DNA of 64,000 nt from Tenacibaculum todarodis (GCF_001889045.1 NZ_CP018155.1:677001-741000); one strand, 5' to 3'. Positions 32,886-41,710 are shown, counted from the first letter of the stretch. The notes: generated from the sequence alone by a model not told the origin. Made by a program: numbers and translations.

Positions 32886-33554
32886 ATGGCTAATAAAGAT
32901 TTAAGAGAATATTTAGAAGGATATTTAACGGATAGGAGGAAAGCACTTTTTAAAACTGTTTTAGCAGAAAGAACACGTCATTTTACAGTTGTTTTAGAAG
33001 ATATTTATCAAGCGCATAACTCAAGCGCAGTGGTAAGAACTTGCGATATTTTTGGAGTTCAAGATTTGTATACGGTAGAAAATAATTACATCAATAAAGT
33101 ATCACGTCATGTAGCAAAAGGAAGTCAGAAATGGTTAGATTTTCATCGTTTTAAAGAAGATGGAGATAATATAGAAAATTGTTTTAAAGACTTGCGTAGC
33201 AAAGGATATCAAATTGTTGGAACAACGCCACATACAGATAAAGTTTTATCTGATTTTGATGTTACTAAAAAAACTGCCTTTGTTTTTGGTGTTGAAAAAG
33301 AAGGAATTTCTGATTATGTAAAAGAAAATGCAGACGGATTTTTAAAAATTCCAATGGTTGGTTTTACCGAGAGTTTAAACATTTCTGTTGCCGCGGCAAT
33401 CATTTTACAAGACGTTACTACAAAGCTGAAAAAAACGGATATCGATTGGCAACTTTCCGAAGAAGAAAAGGAAACTATTTATGCAGATTGGGTAGAAAAA
33501 ACCATTAAAAACGTAGATAAAATCAAAGAACATTATTTAAATAAAAATAACTAA
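32886..33554 (+). CDS. trmH: tRNA (guanosine-2'-O)-methyltransferase, TrmH/SpoU family
   Basis: 222 residues from the ATG at 32886. Another in-frame ATG at 32826 adds 20 residues with no conserved look and overlaps the promoter, so the shorter start is preferred. SPOUT motifs: EDIYQAHNSSAVVRTCDIFGVQDLYTVE (motif 1), FVFGVEKEGISDYV (motif 2) and IPMVGFTESLNISVAAAIIL (motif 3), the deep trefoil knot that binds S-adenosylmethionine. TrmH methylates the ribose of G18 in tRNA. Divergent from the sirtuin gene. Confidence 0.88.
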   Translation: MANKDLREYLEGYLTDRRKALFKTVLAERTRHFTVVLEDIYQAHNSSAVVRTCDIFGVQDLYTVENNYINKVSRHVAKGSQKWLDFHRFKEDGDNIENCFKDLRSKGYQIVGTTPHTDKVLSDFDVTKKTAFVFGVEKEGISDYVKENADGFLKIPMVGFTESLNISVAAAIILQDVTTKLKKTDIDWQLSEEEKETIYADWVEKTIKNVDKIKEHYLNKNN

Positions 33555-33583
33555 CTTTAGAAAGAATTTTAAAAAGTTAGATT

Positions 33584-34000
33584 ATGAGAAGTGATGTTTA
33601 TTTATTTTTTGATGGAAATTGCGAAGAAGCAATGCTATATTATCAAGATATTTTTGATGGTAAATTTGAAATGATAATGCGTTATTCTGAAGGACCACCT
33701 GAATTTTCTTCACCAGAAATAGCCAATAAAATTATGCATGCAACTTTATCTTTTGGAACAAACAGTCAAATAAAACTTTCTGATAGTTTTGAGGAACCAT
33801 TAGTTAAAGGAAATAATAGTAATATTTCTATTACGGCGGATGATGAAGAAAGTGGTTATGCAATTTTTGATGGTTTGGCCGATGGCGGAAAAACAACAAT
33901 GCCTTATGCTGAAGTTTTTTGGGGTGGAAAATTTGGAAGCTGTATCGATAAATTTGGCATACAATGGATGATTAGTGCTCCTGCTAACGATAATTCTTAA
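33584..34000 (+). CDS. VOC-family (PhnB/glyoxalase-like) protein
   Basis: 138 residues. YLFFDGNCEEAMLYYQDIFDGKFEMIMRYSE is the start of a PhnB-like vicinal-oxygen-chelate domain; MHATLSFGTNSQIKLSD and a terminal FWGGKFGSCIDKFGIQWMIS complete the paired beta-alpha-beta-beta-beta units. The H and E ligands of true glyoxalases are only partly visible, so enzymatic function is uncertain. It is followed nine bases later by the DUF1801 gene, with which it is probably co-transcribed. Confidence 0.82.
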   Translation: MRSDVYLFFDGNCEEAMLYYQDIFDGKFEMIMRYSEGPPEFSSPEIANKIMHATLSFGTNSQIKLSDSFEEPLVKGNNSNISITADDEESGYAIFDGLADGGKTTMPYAEVFWGGKFGSCIDKFGIQWMISAPANDNS

Positions 34001-34008
34001 TAGATAAA

Positions 34009-34602
34009 ATGGATTCGAGAGTAACAGAATTTATTACATCTAAAGAAAAATGGACGCAAGAATTAATTCACATGCGTACTATTTTGATGCAACTTCCTTT
34101 GGAGGAAACTATAAAATGGGGTTCACCAACGTATTCTTACAAAGGGAAAAATGTGGTTAGTATTGCGGCATTTAAAAATCATTTTGGATTGTGGTTTTTT
34201 CAAGGTGGATTATTAAAAGACAAAGCAAAGGTTTTAAGAAACGCGCAAGAAGGTAAAACCCAAGCAATGCGACAAATGCGCTTAGTTGCTGCTTCTGAAA
34301 TTAAAGAAGACATTATTAAAGGATACATTTTAGAAGCAATTGATAATATAGAAGCAGGGAAGGAGATTAAACCCAAACGAACTACAAAACCGCTTTTAAT
34401 TCCTGATTTACTAAACGAAGTATTTACTAAAAACGAAGACATAAAAATTGCGTTTAACGAGTTTACAAAAAGTAAACAACGTGATTTTGCTGACCATATT
34501 TTTGGAGCAAAACGTGAAACCACAAAATTATCTCGCTTAGAAAAAATTATTCCAATGATTTTACGTGGCGAAGGTTTACACGATAAGTATAAGAATTGTT
34601 GA
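34009..34602 (+). CDS. DUF1801 / YdeI-OmpD-associated family protein
   Basis: 197 residues. The N-terminal half is a DUF1801 domain (MRTILMQLPLEETIKWGSPTYSYKGKNVVSIAAFKNHFGLWFF), the C-terminal half a YdeI/OmpD-associated helical segment (FNEFTKSKQRDFADHIFGAKRETTKLSRLEKIIPMI). Such proteins are soluble; no enzymatic activity is established. Linked to the VOC gene in one transcription unit, a pairing that is common for stress-related accessory genes, though that is only inference here. Confidence 0.82.
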   Translation: MDSRVTEFITSKEKWTQELIHMRTILMQLPLEETIKWGSPTYSYKGKNVVSIAAFKNHFGLWFFQGGLLKDKAKVLRNAQEGKTQAMRQMRLVAASEIKEDIIKGYILEAIDNIEAGKEIKPKRTTKPLLIPDLLNEVFTKNEDIKIAFNEFTKSKQRDFADHIFGAKRETTKLSRLEKIIPMILRGEGLHDKYKNC

Positions 34603-34645
34603 GTCTTTAAGTGATGTATGCTGAAGTATTTGTGTAATGACTTTA

Positions 34646-35995
34646 CTAATTTTTTATACGTTTTATCTTCAATTTATTATTTTCAAACCTTCTTTGTTTA
34701 TTAGAATCATAAAAACCTTTAACTCTTTCTCCAGTTTCAATAAGTAATTTTTTTACTAAACTTTCATTTATTCCTAGACTTCTGTAAACATTAATTTTAA
34801 TAATTATTTCAATATAAATTGATGCATATAACATATCAAAATTATTAAATATATTCTTTGTTGAACTTCTATGAACTAAATAATTACGTGATTTTACAAT
34901 TTTTCTTATATATTCCTCAACATCCCAATCATTAGGAAGTAAAGTAGAGAAATCAGATTCAAAATCAGATAACCTTTTTCTAAAATTTGGTTCATTAATG
35001 TGTGCCAAGTTATTTTCTATTAAATTTCTAATTGTATTATCTTCTATTGATTCTAATATCCCTTTTTTTATAGATTTAAATTTGGTCCTATCAAATAATT
35101 TATAATTCATAAAACGTCTATGATATGTCTCGATAGAGAAACAATTATTTAAAAAATAATTTTCACGGCTTAACTTGTTATTTATAGATTTTTCTAAGAT
35201 TAATTCTATACTTGTATGAAGGTCTTTTTTTTCAAACCAATTTTGAATAATTTCGTCTAAATTATGTTTAATGTCGTCAAATTTAATTCTTGGATTCAAT
35301 GGTGATGGTGAACCCAAAGAATTATTTCCTGTCCAATATAAAGAAACAGGCATTTCCTTTTTTTTATGGAAAGTTGTACTGTCAATCTCTGTTTTTTCGT
35401 TGCTAAGAATAAAAAATATTTTTTTTAACTCTTTTATTAAATTTAAAAACTTCCAAACATTTATATCTTCTTTGTTTGATTTTATTTTTAACCCAATATT
35501 TTCTTTAATGGTTATCTGATTGTTTTTTCTCTTAATATTTATGTTGTTAGAAGTGTATAATTCTACAGAAAAAACATCAGAATTATAAATTTCAATTAAA
35601 TCAAAATCTTCTATAATTAATTTTTTATCATTAATAAGATTGTTTTTAATTGCTGAAATATTAGTCCAATCTAATAAGCCTGTCATTTCTATATTTACAT
35701 TATCAAAGTAAAATAATTCGGGGTTGTTTATAAAATCTCCTTTAAACAGATATTCAGCAGAATATTTTTTTACATCTGCACCAGCTCCAATTGACATTCC
35801 AATGTATTTACAGTTTACTAATGTAGCTTTACCAAATCCATTAAATACTCCAATTATAGTTTTTATGCTGTTAAAACCTCGTTGGCTAGATGATAATTCA
35901 ATTTCTATAGTTTCATTAGACAATGAAAGTCTAACGAAATCAATAGATTCATTTTCATTAAAAGGTGAAACTATTTTTCCTATATAATTTTCCAT
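34646..35995 (-). CDS. ApeA-like HEPN protein, candidate antiphage defence effector
   Basis: 449 residues. The N-terminal 220 residues are beta-rich (ENYIGKIVSPFNENESIDFVRL, IGVFNGFGKATLVNC, MTGLLDWTNISAIK), resembling ApeA N-terminal domain 1. The C-terminal half is helical and ends in a HEPN domain with the RNase motif RNYLVH (R-x4-H, Arg370 and His375) in KIVKSRNYLVHRSST. ApeA is a single-gene antiphage protein with this domain order. The gene stands alone, very AT-rich, between the thr operon terminator and unrelated genes, as expected for an acquired defence gene. The family call is by pattern memory and needs a profile search. Confidence 0.6.
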   Translation of the reverse strand: MENYIGKIVSPFNENESIDFVRLSLSNETIEIELSSSQRGFNSIKTIIGVFNGFGKATLVNCKYIGMSIGAGADVKKYSAEYLFKGDFINNPELFYFDNVNIEMTGLLDWTNISAIKNNLINDKKLIIEDFDLIEIYNSDVFSVELYTSNNINIKRKNNQITIKENIGLKIKSNKEDINVWKFLNLIKELKKIFFILSNEKTEIDSTTFHKKKEMPVSLYWTGNNSLGSPSPLNPRIKFDDIKHNLDEIIQNWFEKKDLHTSIELILEKSINNKLSRENYFLNNCFSIETYHRRFMNYKLFDRTKFKSIKKGILESIEDNTIRNLIENNLAHINEPNFRKRLSDFESDFSTLLPNDWDVEEYIRKIVKSRNYLVHRSSTKNIFNNFDMLYASIYIEIIIKINVYRSLGINESLVKKLLIETGERVKGFYDSNKQRRFENNKLKIKRIKN

Positions 35996-36043
35996 CTAGT
36001 TTGTAAGTAGTTAAGTTATATTTTTAATAAGAAAATCAAGATA

Positions 36044-36078
36044 TAAAAAAAAACACTCGCTCCAAAATGGAAGCGAGG
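36044..36078 (-). terminator. Terminator of the thr operon
   Basis: On the minus strand CTCGCTTCC and GGAGCGAG pair (one bulge), followed by GTG and a run of nine Ts. It separates thrC from the ApeA-like gene. Confidence 0.75.
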
Positions 36079-36106
36079 TTTATAAATTTGAAATCGTTAT
36101 AACATC

Positions 36107-37390
36107 TTAAGAATTTAAAAACGCTTTTAATTCGGTATAATTACTAACTTTTGTAGCAACTTTTACTTTATCAATTACAGATTTAATCTGCTCAGGAATT
36201 TCAACAGTTACAGGCAATGTTTCCTCAACAATATCTAAAAACTTTACAGGATGTGCAGTTTCTAAAAATACACCAAAATCAGTATCGGCTAAATTGTATT
36301 TTTTTAAACCTAAATATCCAACAGCACCGTGTGGATCTGTAACATAACCAGAAGTTTTATAAATTTCTTTCATAGCTTTTTTAGTTGCTTCATCTGTAAA
36401 AGAATACGAGGCAAAAGCTTGTTTTAATTTTTCTGTATTGTTACCAAACAATTCTTGAATTCTGATAAAATTACTTGGATTACCAACATCCATAGCGTTA
36501 GAGATAGTAGCTTTAGATGGTTTTGGATCGTATTTTTCAGTTGCTAAAAAGTTAGGAACTGTATCGTTTATATTGGTTGAAGCAACAAAATGTTTTACTG
36601 GTAAACCTAATTTTTGAGCCATAATTCCGGCACAAATATTTCCAAAATTTCCACTTGGTACAGAAAAAACGATGTCTTTATGTTTTTTGTGCAATTGCTT
36701 ATACGCAAAGAAAAAATAGAACATTTGTGGCAACCAACGTGCAATATTTATTGAGTTAGCTGATGTTAACGTTTTAGAAATTTCAGTATCTAAAAAAGCA
36801 GTTTTTACCATTTCTTGACAATCATCAAAAACACCATCAACTTCTAATGCTTTAATATTTTGTCCTAAAGTAGTTAATTGCTTTTCTTGAATATCACTAA
36901 CTTTTCCGCTTGGATATAAAATAACAACTTCTACGCCTTTAACACCTAAAAATCCGCTTGCAACAGCACCTCCAGTATCTCCAGAAGTAGCAACTAAAAC
37001 AGTAACTTTATCTTCATTATTCTTATTAAAATACGCTAAACAACGCGCCATAAAACGTGCGCCAACATCTTTAAAAGCCATTGTTGGTCCGTGAAACAAC
37101 TCTAATGCACCAATGTTTTCTTCGACATTAACAATAGGAAAATCGAAAGTCAAGGTTTCATCAATAATATTTTTTAAAACTTCTGTAGGAATCTCATCTC
37201 CAACAAATTGTTTGATAGCTTCATACGCAATTTCTTCGTTAGAATAATTGGCAATATTTTTAATAAAATCACTAGCAATAGGAGTGATGCTCTCTGGGAA
37301 ATACAAACCTCTATCAGGCGCTAAACCGTTAACTACAGCACTTTTAAAGCTTACTTTTGGTGATTTATGATTAAGACTATAATACTTCAT
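36107..37390 (-). CDS. thrC: Threonine synthase
   Basis: 427 residues, PLP-dependent. The start YYSLNHKSPKVSFKSAVVNGLAPDRGLYFPE is the thrC type I signature; the cofactor Lys is in HGPTMAFKDVGARFMARC and the phosphate loop in ATSGDTGGAVASGFLG. It turns O-phosphohomoserine into threonine. Last gene of thrA-thrB-thrC; a 160-base spacer with a palindromic repeat separates it from thrB, so some independent control is possible. Confidence 0.95.
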   Translation of the reverse strand: MKYYSLNHKSPKVSFKSAVVNGLAPDRGLYFPESITPIASDFIKNIANYSNEEIAYEAIKQFVGDEIPTEVLKNIIDETLTFDFPIVNVEENIGALELFHGPTMAFKDVGARFMARCLAYFNKNNEDKVTVLVATSGDTGGAVASGFLGVKGVEVVILYPSGKVSDIQEKQLTTLGQNIKALEVDGVFDDCQEMVKTAFLDTEISKTLTSANSINIARWLPQMFYFFFAYKQLHKKHKDIVFSVPSGNFGNICAGIMAQKLGLPVKHFVASTNINDTVPNFLATEKYDPKPSKATISNAMDVGNPSNFIRIQELFGNNTEKLKQAFASYSFTDEATKKAMKEIYKTSGYVTDPHGAVGYLGLKKYNLADTDFGVFLETAHPVKFLDIVEETLPVTVEIPEQIKSVIDKVKVATKVSNYTELKAFLNS

Positions 37391-37426
37391 TTTTAATATT
37401 TAATTACGATTTTTTAAACTTCCATT

Positions 37427-37493
37427 GTCATTCCTGCGAAAGCAGGAATCCATACAAACTTAATTATAGATTCCTGCCTTCGCAGGAATGACA
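37427..37493. repeat. Palindromic repeat within the thr operon
   Basis: TGTCATTCCTGCGAAAGCAGGAATC is mirrored by GATTCCTGCCTTCGCAGGAATGACA (each written here across the two arms, each under 26 bases; the core is TTCCTGCGAAAGCAGGAA). Each arm is itself a small hairpin. A single arm recurs at 41639-41664. Confidence 0.7.
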
Positions 37494-37550
37494 AATAATT
37501 CTCAAAAAACACTTTTTATAGAAAACTATGGGTTTAAAATATTCGTTGAT

Positions 37551-38480
37551 TTATCTTTCTTCTAAAATTTTTATTCCTTCTGTATTAATTTTTGAACGAT
37601 GCATATTAAAATCGATTTTTATATTTTTATATGCATTTTCAATTGATGCAAACACATCGTTTGCAATAGTATCTCCTTTACACAACGCAAAAATTGTAGG
37701 TCCTGCGCCAGAAATTCCAGCACCCAAAGCACCTGCTTTTAAAGCTTCGCTTTTAACTACATCAAAATGCGGAATTAAATGTTTACGAGCAGGTTCTACT
37801 ATAATATCTGTTAACGAGTTAGATATTAGCTCGTAATTTTCAGTATGTAAACCGCTAATTAATCCGGCTAAATTAGCCCATTGTGTAATTGCACTTTTTA
37901 AAGGTACTTCTTTTGGTAAAACGTCTCTAGAATCTTTTGTTTTAACTTCCACTTGTGGGTGAATTGCAACAACTCTTAATTCTGTTGGAACAGGAATTTT
38001 AATAATATCCAAAGGTTCGTAACTTCTAACTAAAACAAAACCACCGTAAATAGCCGCAGAAACATTGTCTGCAATTGCACTTCCGCAAGCAGTTTCTTCG
38101 CCAATCATAGCAAATTTTGTTAACTCTAATTGAGAAAACGGATTTCCTAAAAACTGATTTACACCAAAAGCGGCACCAGCAGCACTTGCCGCGCTACTTC
38201 CTAAACCGCTTCCGGGAGAAAAACCTTTGTGCATTGTCATTTCTATTCCAAAATCTACAGGATGTTTTTCTAACATTGCTAAAGCAACAGCACCTGCAGC
38301 ATTTTCTTTTGCGTTTAAAGGTAAATTAGCGCCTGTTATTTCAGTAATTCTAACACCTTTTTCTTCGGTTTTAGTAAAAGTCATTTCGTCACCAACGGAG
38401 TCAATTGCTAAACCTAACGAATCAAATCCGCAGGAAACATTTGCTACAGTTGCAGGAGAAAATATTTTTAAATACTTCAT
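37551..38480 (-). CDS. thrB: Homoserine kinase
   Basis: 309 residues of the GHMP kinase family. The ATP loop is HKGFSPGSGLGSSAASAAG, the N-terminus IFSPATVANVSCGFDSLGLA binds homoserine, and the C-terminal AGALGAGISGAGPTIFALC is GHMP motif 3. It phosphorylates homoserine for ThrC. Three bases separate it from the thrA stop, so the two are co-translated. Confidence 0.95.
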   Translation of the reverse strand: MKYLKIFSPATVANVSCGFDSLGLAIDSVGDEMTFTKTEEKGVRITEITGANLPLNAKENAAGAVALAMLEKHPVDFGIEMTMHKGFSPGSGLGSSAASAAGAAFGVNQFLGNPFSQLELTKFAMIGEETACGSAIADNVSAAIYGGFVLVRSYEPLDIIKIPVPTELRVVAIHPQVEVKTKDSRDVLPKEVPLKSAITQWANLAGLISGLHTENYELISNSLTDIIVEPARKHLIPHFDVVKSEALKAGALGAGISGAGPTIFALCKGDTIANDVFASIENAYKNIKIDFNMHRSKINTEGIKILEER

Positions 38481-38483
38481 TTT

Positions 38484-40925
38484 TTAGTTCTTTCCAATTC
38501 TAATTACATCCGCAAAAATACCAGAAGCAGTAACTTCTGCACCAGCTCCAGCACCTTTTATTAATAATGGATTTACGGGATATCTTTCTGTGAAAAATAA
38601 CACAATATTATCACTTCCTTCTAAATTATAAAAAGGATGATCTGATGGAATATGTTGTAAACCAACTGATGCTTTACCGTTTTCAAAAGTTGCCACGTAT
38701 TTTAAACGACAATCTTTGTCATTCGCTTCTTTGTAGATATTCTGAAAATGAGCTTCAGATGCTGTTAAAGATGCGTAAAAATCGTCATTATTAGTTGTTT
38801 TAAGGCTTTTTTCTGGTAAAAATGAGTTGTTATCAATATCAGAAAGCTCTAATTCGTATCCGCTTTCACGCGCTAAGATTAAAATTTTTCTTGCAACGTC
38901 AATTCCACTTAAATCTATCTTTGGATCTGGTTCTGTGAAACCTTCTTTTTGAGCTTGTGCAACAACATCATGGAAAGTAGTATTTTCATTAAAATTATTG
39001 AAAACAAAATTTAAACTTCCCGATAAGACTGCTTGTATTTTATGGATTCTATCTCCAGAAGCAATTAAGTTTTTTAAGGTGTCAATTACAGGTAAACCTG
39101 CACCAACATTAGTTTCAAACAAGAAAGGAGCATTAAATTTACGCGATACTCTTTTAAGTGTCTTGTAATTATCTAAATTAGAGGCACAAGCAATTTTGTT
39201 ACAAGTTACTACGCCAATATTTTGTTCTAAATAATTTTGATAAACCTCCGAAACGTTTTTGTTAGCTGTGTTGTCTACAAATACTGAGTTACGTAAGTTT
39301 AATGCTTTAGTCTTATTAAAAAAGGCATCTAAAGATGTTTGTTCCCCATTTTCTAAGGCTTCTTTCCAATTTGTTAAATCTAGACCGTCTTCATTAAAAG
39401 TCATTTTTCTAGAATTAGAAATTCCAACTACTCTTATATTCAGTTTTAAATATTCTTTTAAATAGGTTGCTTGTTTATGAATTTGTGCTAAAAAACGCTC
39501 ACCAACATTACCAACACCCGTAACGAATAAGTTTAACTGTTTTATATTTTCTTCAAAAAATTGTTCGTGAAGCGTGTTTAAAGCTTTTTTTGCATCAACA
39601 CTATTAATTACAGCTGAGATATTTTTTTCAGAAGCTCCTTGGGCAATTGCTCTAACGTTTACGTTGTTTTTTCCTAAAGAACTAAACATTCTCCCACTTA
39701 AACCTTGGTGATTTTTCATGTTATCACCAACCAAAGCTATAATTGCTAAGTTTTGTTCAACAATAACAGGATTTACTTTATGCCTTTCAATTTCAAAAGC
39801 AAAAGTTTCATTGATGCTTTCTGCTGCTTTATTTGCATCTTTATCAAAAACACCAATACAGATTGAATGTTCTGAAGAAGCTTGTGTAATTAAAACTACG
39901 TTTATATTTTCAACAGATAATGTTTCAAAAACACGTTTAGAAACACCTGAAACACCAATCATTCCGCTTCCTTCTAAAGTAAGTAATGTTATGTTTTCAA
40001 TATGGCTAATCCCTTTAACACTGGTTTTGCTGTTGGTTTTATCAGTAATTAAAGTTCCATTTTGTTCAGGTTGAAAAGTATTCTTAATTAGAATCGGTAT
40101 TTTCTTTTCTAATGTTGGTTGAATTGTTGGTGGATAAATAACTTTTGCGCCAAAATGAGACAATTCCATTGCTTCTTGATATGAAATATGCGGAATTGGA
40201 AATGCTTGTTTTACAACAGATGGATTTGCAGTGTACATTCCACTAACGTCTGTCCAAATTTGTAATTCTTCAGCATTTAAAGAAGCCGCATAAATAGCCG
40301 CAGAATAATCTGAACCTCCACGACCTAACGTAGTTGATTGCCCATTTTCTGTATTTGCTATAAAACCAGGTAATAATGTTACTTGGTTATTGTTATTTTT
40401 AAAGAAATCTTGACAATTTTTCTCTGTTAATTTAAAATTAACTTGTGCATTTTCGAAACTGTTAGATGTTATAATTAACTCTCTACTATCTTTATAACCC
40501 GCATCTATTTCGTTTTTTGCAGCTTCAGAAATTATGTAAGAAGATAAAAGTTCACCAAAACCACTAATAGTTGCTAATGTTTTAGGTGTAATTTCTTCTA
40601 ATAAGAAACAACCTTGTAGTAAAATTTCTAGTTTAGAAAATAATTTTTCGACCTTGGTTTTAACCTCATCTTGTCTTTCAGTTGCAATTAAATCTGCAAT
40701 AACTTGAAGATGGTGTTGTTTAACCTCATTAAAAAGAGAAGTATAGTTAGTATCTTTTCTAGCTGCTTGTTCTGCAGCAGCAATTAACTTGTTTGTAGTT
40801 TTTCCGAAAGCGGAAACAACTACTAATACTTTATCTTTTTGTGCTGTTTGTTTAACAACTTGTAAAACTTGTTGTATTGTTTGAGAACTGGCTACGGATG
40901 AACCTCCGAATTTTAAAACTTTCAT
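38484..40925 (-). CDS. thrA: Bifunctional aspartokinase I / homoserine dehydrogenase
   Basis: 813 residues. Residues 1-290 are the aspartokinase (VLKFGGSSVASSQ, LGRGGSDYSAAIYAASLNAEELQIWTDVSGMYTANP); about 310-455 hold two ACT domains (GMIGVSGVSKRVFETLSVENINVVLITQASSE) for threonine feedback; the rest is homoserine dehydrogenase (NLFVTGVGNVGERFLAQI, NKIACASNLDNYKTL, GGVGAGLPVIDTL-like NVGAGLPVIDTLKNLIASGD, GFTEPDPKIDLSGIDVARKILILARESG). It catalyses the first and third steps from aspartate to threonine. A leader with a threonine-rich peptide precedes it. Confidence 0.95.
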   Translation of the reverse strand: MKVLKFGGSSVASSQTIQQVLQVVKQTAQKDKVLVVVSAFGKTTNKLIAAAEQAARKDTNYTSLFNEVKQHHLQVIADLIATERQDEVKTKVEKLFSKLEILLQGCFLLEEITPKTLATISGFGELLSSYIISEAAKNEIDAGYKDSRELIITSNSFENAQVNFKLTEKNCQDFFKNNNNQVTLLPGFIANTENGQSTTLGRGGSDYSAAIYAASLNAEELQIWTDVSGMYTANPSVVKQAFPIPHISYQEAMELSHFGAKVIYPPTIQPTLEKKIPILIKNTFQPEQNGTLITDKTNSKTSVKGISHIENITLLTLEGSGMIGVSGVSKRVFETLSVENINVVLITQASSEHSICIGVFDKDANKAAESINETFAFEIERHKVNPVIVEQNLAIIALVGDNMKNHQGLSGRMFSSLGKNNVNVRAIAQGASEKNISAVINSVDAKKALNTLHEQFFEENIKQLNLFVTGVGNVGERFLAQIHKQATYLKEYLKLNIRVVGISNSRKMTFNEDGLDLTNWKEALENGEQTSLDAFFNKTKALNLRNSVFVDNTANKNVSEVYQNYLEQNIGVVTCNKIACASNLDNYKTLKRVSRKFNAPFLFETNVGAGLPVIDTLKNLIASGDRIHKIQAVLSGSLNFVFNNFNENTTFHDVVAQAQKEGFTEPDPKIDLSGIDVARKILILARESGYELELSDIDNNSFLPEKSLKTTNNDDFYASLTASEAHFQNIYKEANDKDCRLKYVATFENGKASVGLQHIPSDHPFYNLEGSDNIVLFFTERYPVNPLLIKGAGAGAEVTASGIFADVIRIGKN

Positions 40926-41035
40926 TTTAAATATTTATTGATAATTGTTATTGTTTTTTTTACTAGCCTATGGTTATTTGCCTTCGTTTGAAAGTATAAT
41001 GTTGACCTAAAGTTTATATGAAATTAATTACACCC
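40926..41035 (-). promoter_or_regulatory. thrA leader downstream of the leader peptide
   Basis: Untranslated RNA of about 110 nt between the leader-peptide stop and thrA. A stem AATTACCCTT / AAGGGTGTAATT (one bulged G) spans the leader stop codon. No hairpin with a U-run was found, so a classical Rho-independent attenuator is not evident; a Rho-dependent or translational mechanism would have to be assumed. Confidence 0.45.
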
Positions 41036-41083
41036 TTAAAGGGTAATTGTAGAAATTGTGATAATAGTAATACGCCCAATCAT
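41036..41083 (-). CDS. thrL: thr operon leader peptide (15 residues)
   Basis: Minus-strand ORF too short for gene finders: MIGRITIITISTITL followed by TAA. Four of 15 residues are Thr and six are Ile, in a nearly unbroken run. It lies about 110 bases before thrA and some 40 bases after a good promoter. This is the composition of thr operon attenuators in Enterobacteria (thrL, also Thr plus Ile), where scarcity of charged tRNA-Thr or tRNA-Ile stalls the ribosome and raises operon expression. Nothing else in the spacer codes. The terminating structure is unclear. Confidence 0.8.
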   Translation of the reverse strand: MIGRITIITISTITL

Positions 41084-41129
41084 TATGATTGAGTTAGAAG
41101 TGTTTGTATTTTTATTAACGTTCACGCTT

Positions 41130-41137
41130 CAAATGTA
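41130..41137 (-). promoter_or_regulatory. -7 promoter element of the thr operon
   Basis: Minus-strand TACATTTG is a perfect TAnnTTTG. The start would be near 41124, giving a leader of about 200 nt with the leader peptide starting 40 nt in. Confidence 0.6.
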
Positions 41138-41212
41138 AATTATATTTAACAAAAAGACTATTCTTTTGAAAAATAATTTACGAAAACGTTTTAGATGATA
41201 AGAATTAGCAAT

Positions 41213-41572
41213 TTAATTGCTCTTTATTGTAATATTTTTTATTGTTGAAGTACTATCGCAGCGAATAATGTATAAGTCTAACTTTTTTCCAGTAACATAA
41301 TATTCTGGACAAGGTTTTATACGTGCTTTACTTTTACCAAAATTAACATCGCCATTTTCTAAAACTGTAGCTATTTGAAGACTGTCAATATTATGTTTTG
41401 CCATTGTTAACTTAGCTTCGTCAGAATATAAACGTTCTCTTATACGTATTGTTTTTAGCGTACGCGCATCCATTCCGTAATTAAAAGTAACATCTTTTTT
41501 TGTCCAAAAGAAGTAAACAATTAAAGAACCAAGTGATAAACCAATTAAGTAATAAAAAAACCTTTTAAGCAT
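41213..41572 (-). CDS. DUF4258-type small membrane-anchored protein
   Basis: 119 residues: one N-terminal membrane segment (5-22, FFYYLIGLSLGSLIVYFFW), then a small domain with YGMDARTLKTIRIRERLYSDEAKLTM and ENGDVNFGKSKARIKPCPEYYV. I associate the DAR-x-LK-x-IR pattern with DUF4258-annotated flavobacterial proteins. Two Cys (CPEYY, RCDS) may form a disulfide outside the cytoplasm. Function unknown. Its stop is about 75 bases upstream of the thr promoter box, and it may be the last gene of an ald-linked group, though a palindromic repeat separates it from ald. Confidence 0.6.
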   Translation of the reverse strand: MLKRFFYYLIGLSLGSLIVYFFWTKKDVTFNYGMDARTLKTIRIRERLYSDEAKLTMAKHNIDSLQIATVLENGDVNFGKSKARIKPCPEYYVTGKKLDLYIIRCDSTSTIKNITIKSN

Positions 41573-41638
41573 GTTTTAAATTTGAACTGCAAATTTAATG
41601 TAAAAAATCAGTTTATAATTAAAATATTTCTAACTTTA

Positions 41639-41664
41639 GATTCCTGCCTACGCAGGAATGACAA
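41639..41664. repeat. Single arm of the 37427 palindromic repeat
   Basis: GATTCCTGCCTACGCAGGAA followed by TGACAA, the same as the right arm at 37470-37493 with one base changed. Confidence 0.65.
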
Positions 41665-41710
41665 TTTCAACGGAAACTCAACGCAAAGCGTTGTGTAAAC
41701 TTTTTTTCAA

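Noticed and set aside
35271..35519. Plus-strand ORF inside the ApeA-like gene, which could suggest an antitoxin
   Set aside because: It has a hydrophobic, low-complexity translation without family signs and no leader; it is the complement of the AT-rich coding strand.
40926..41035. Rho-independent attenuator before thrA
   Set aside because: On the transcribed (minus) strand the spacer ends in an A-run, not a U-run, and no stable GC-rich stem precedes it.
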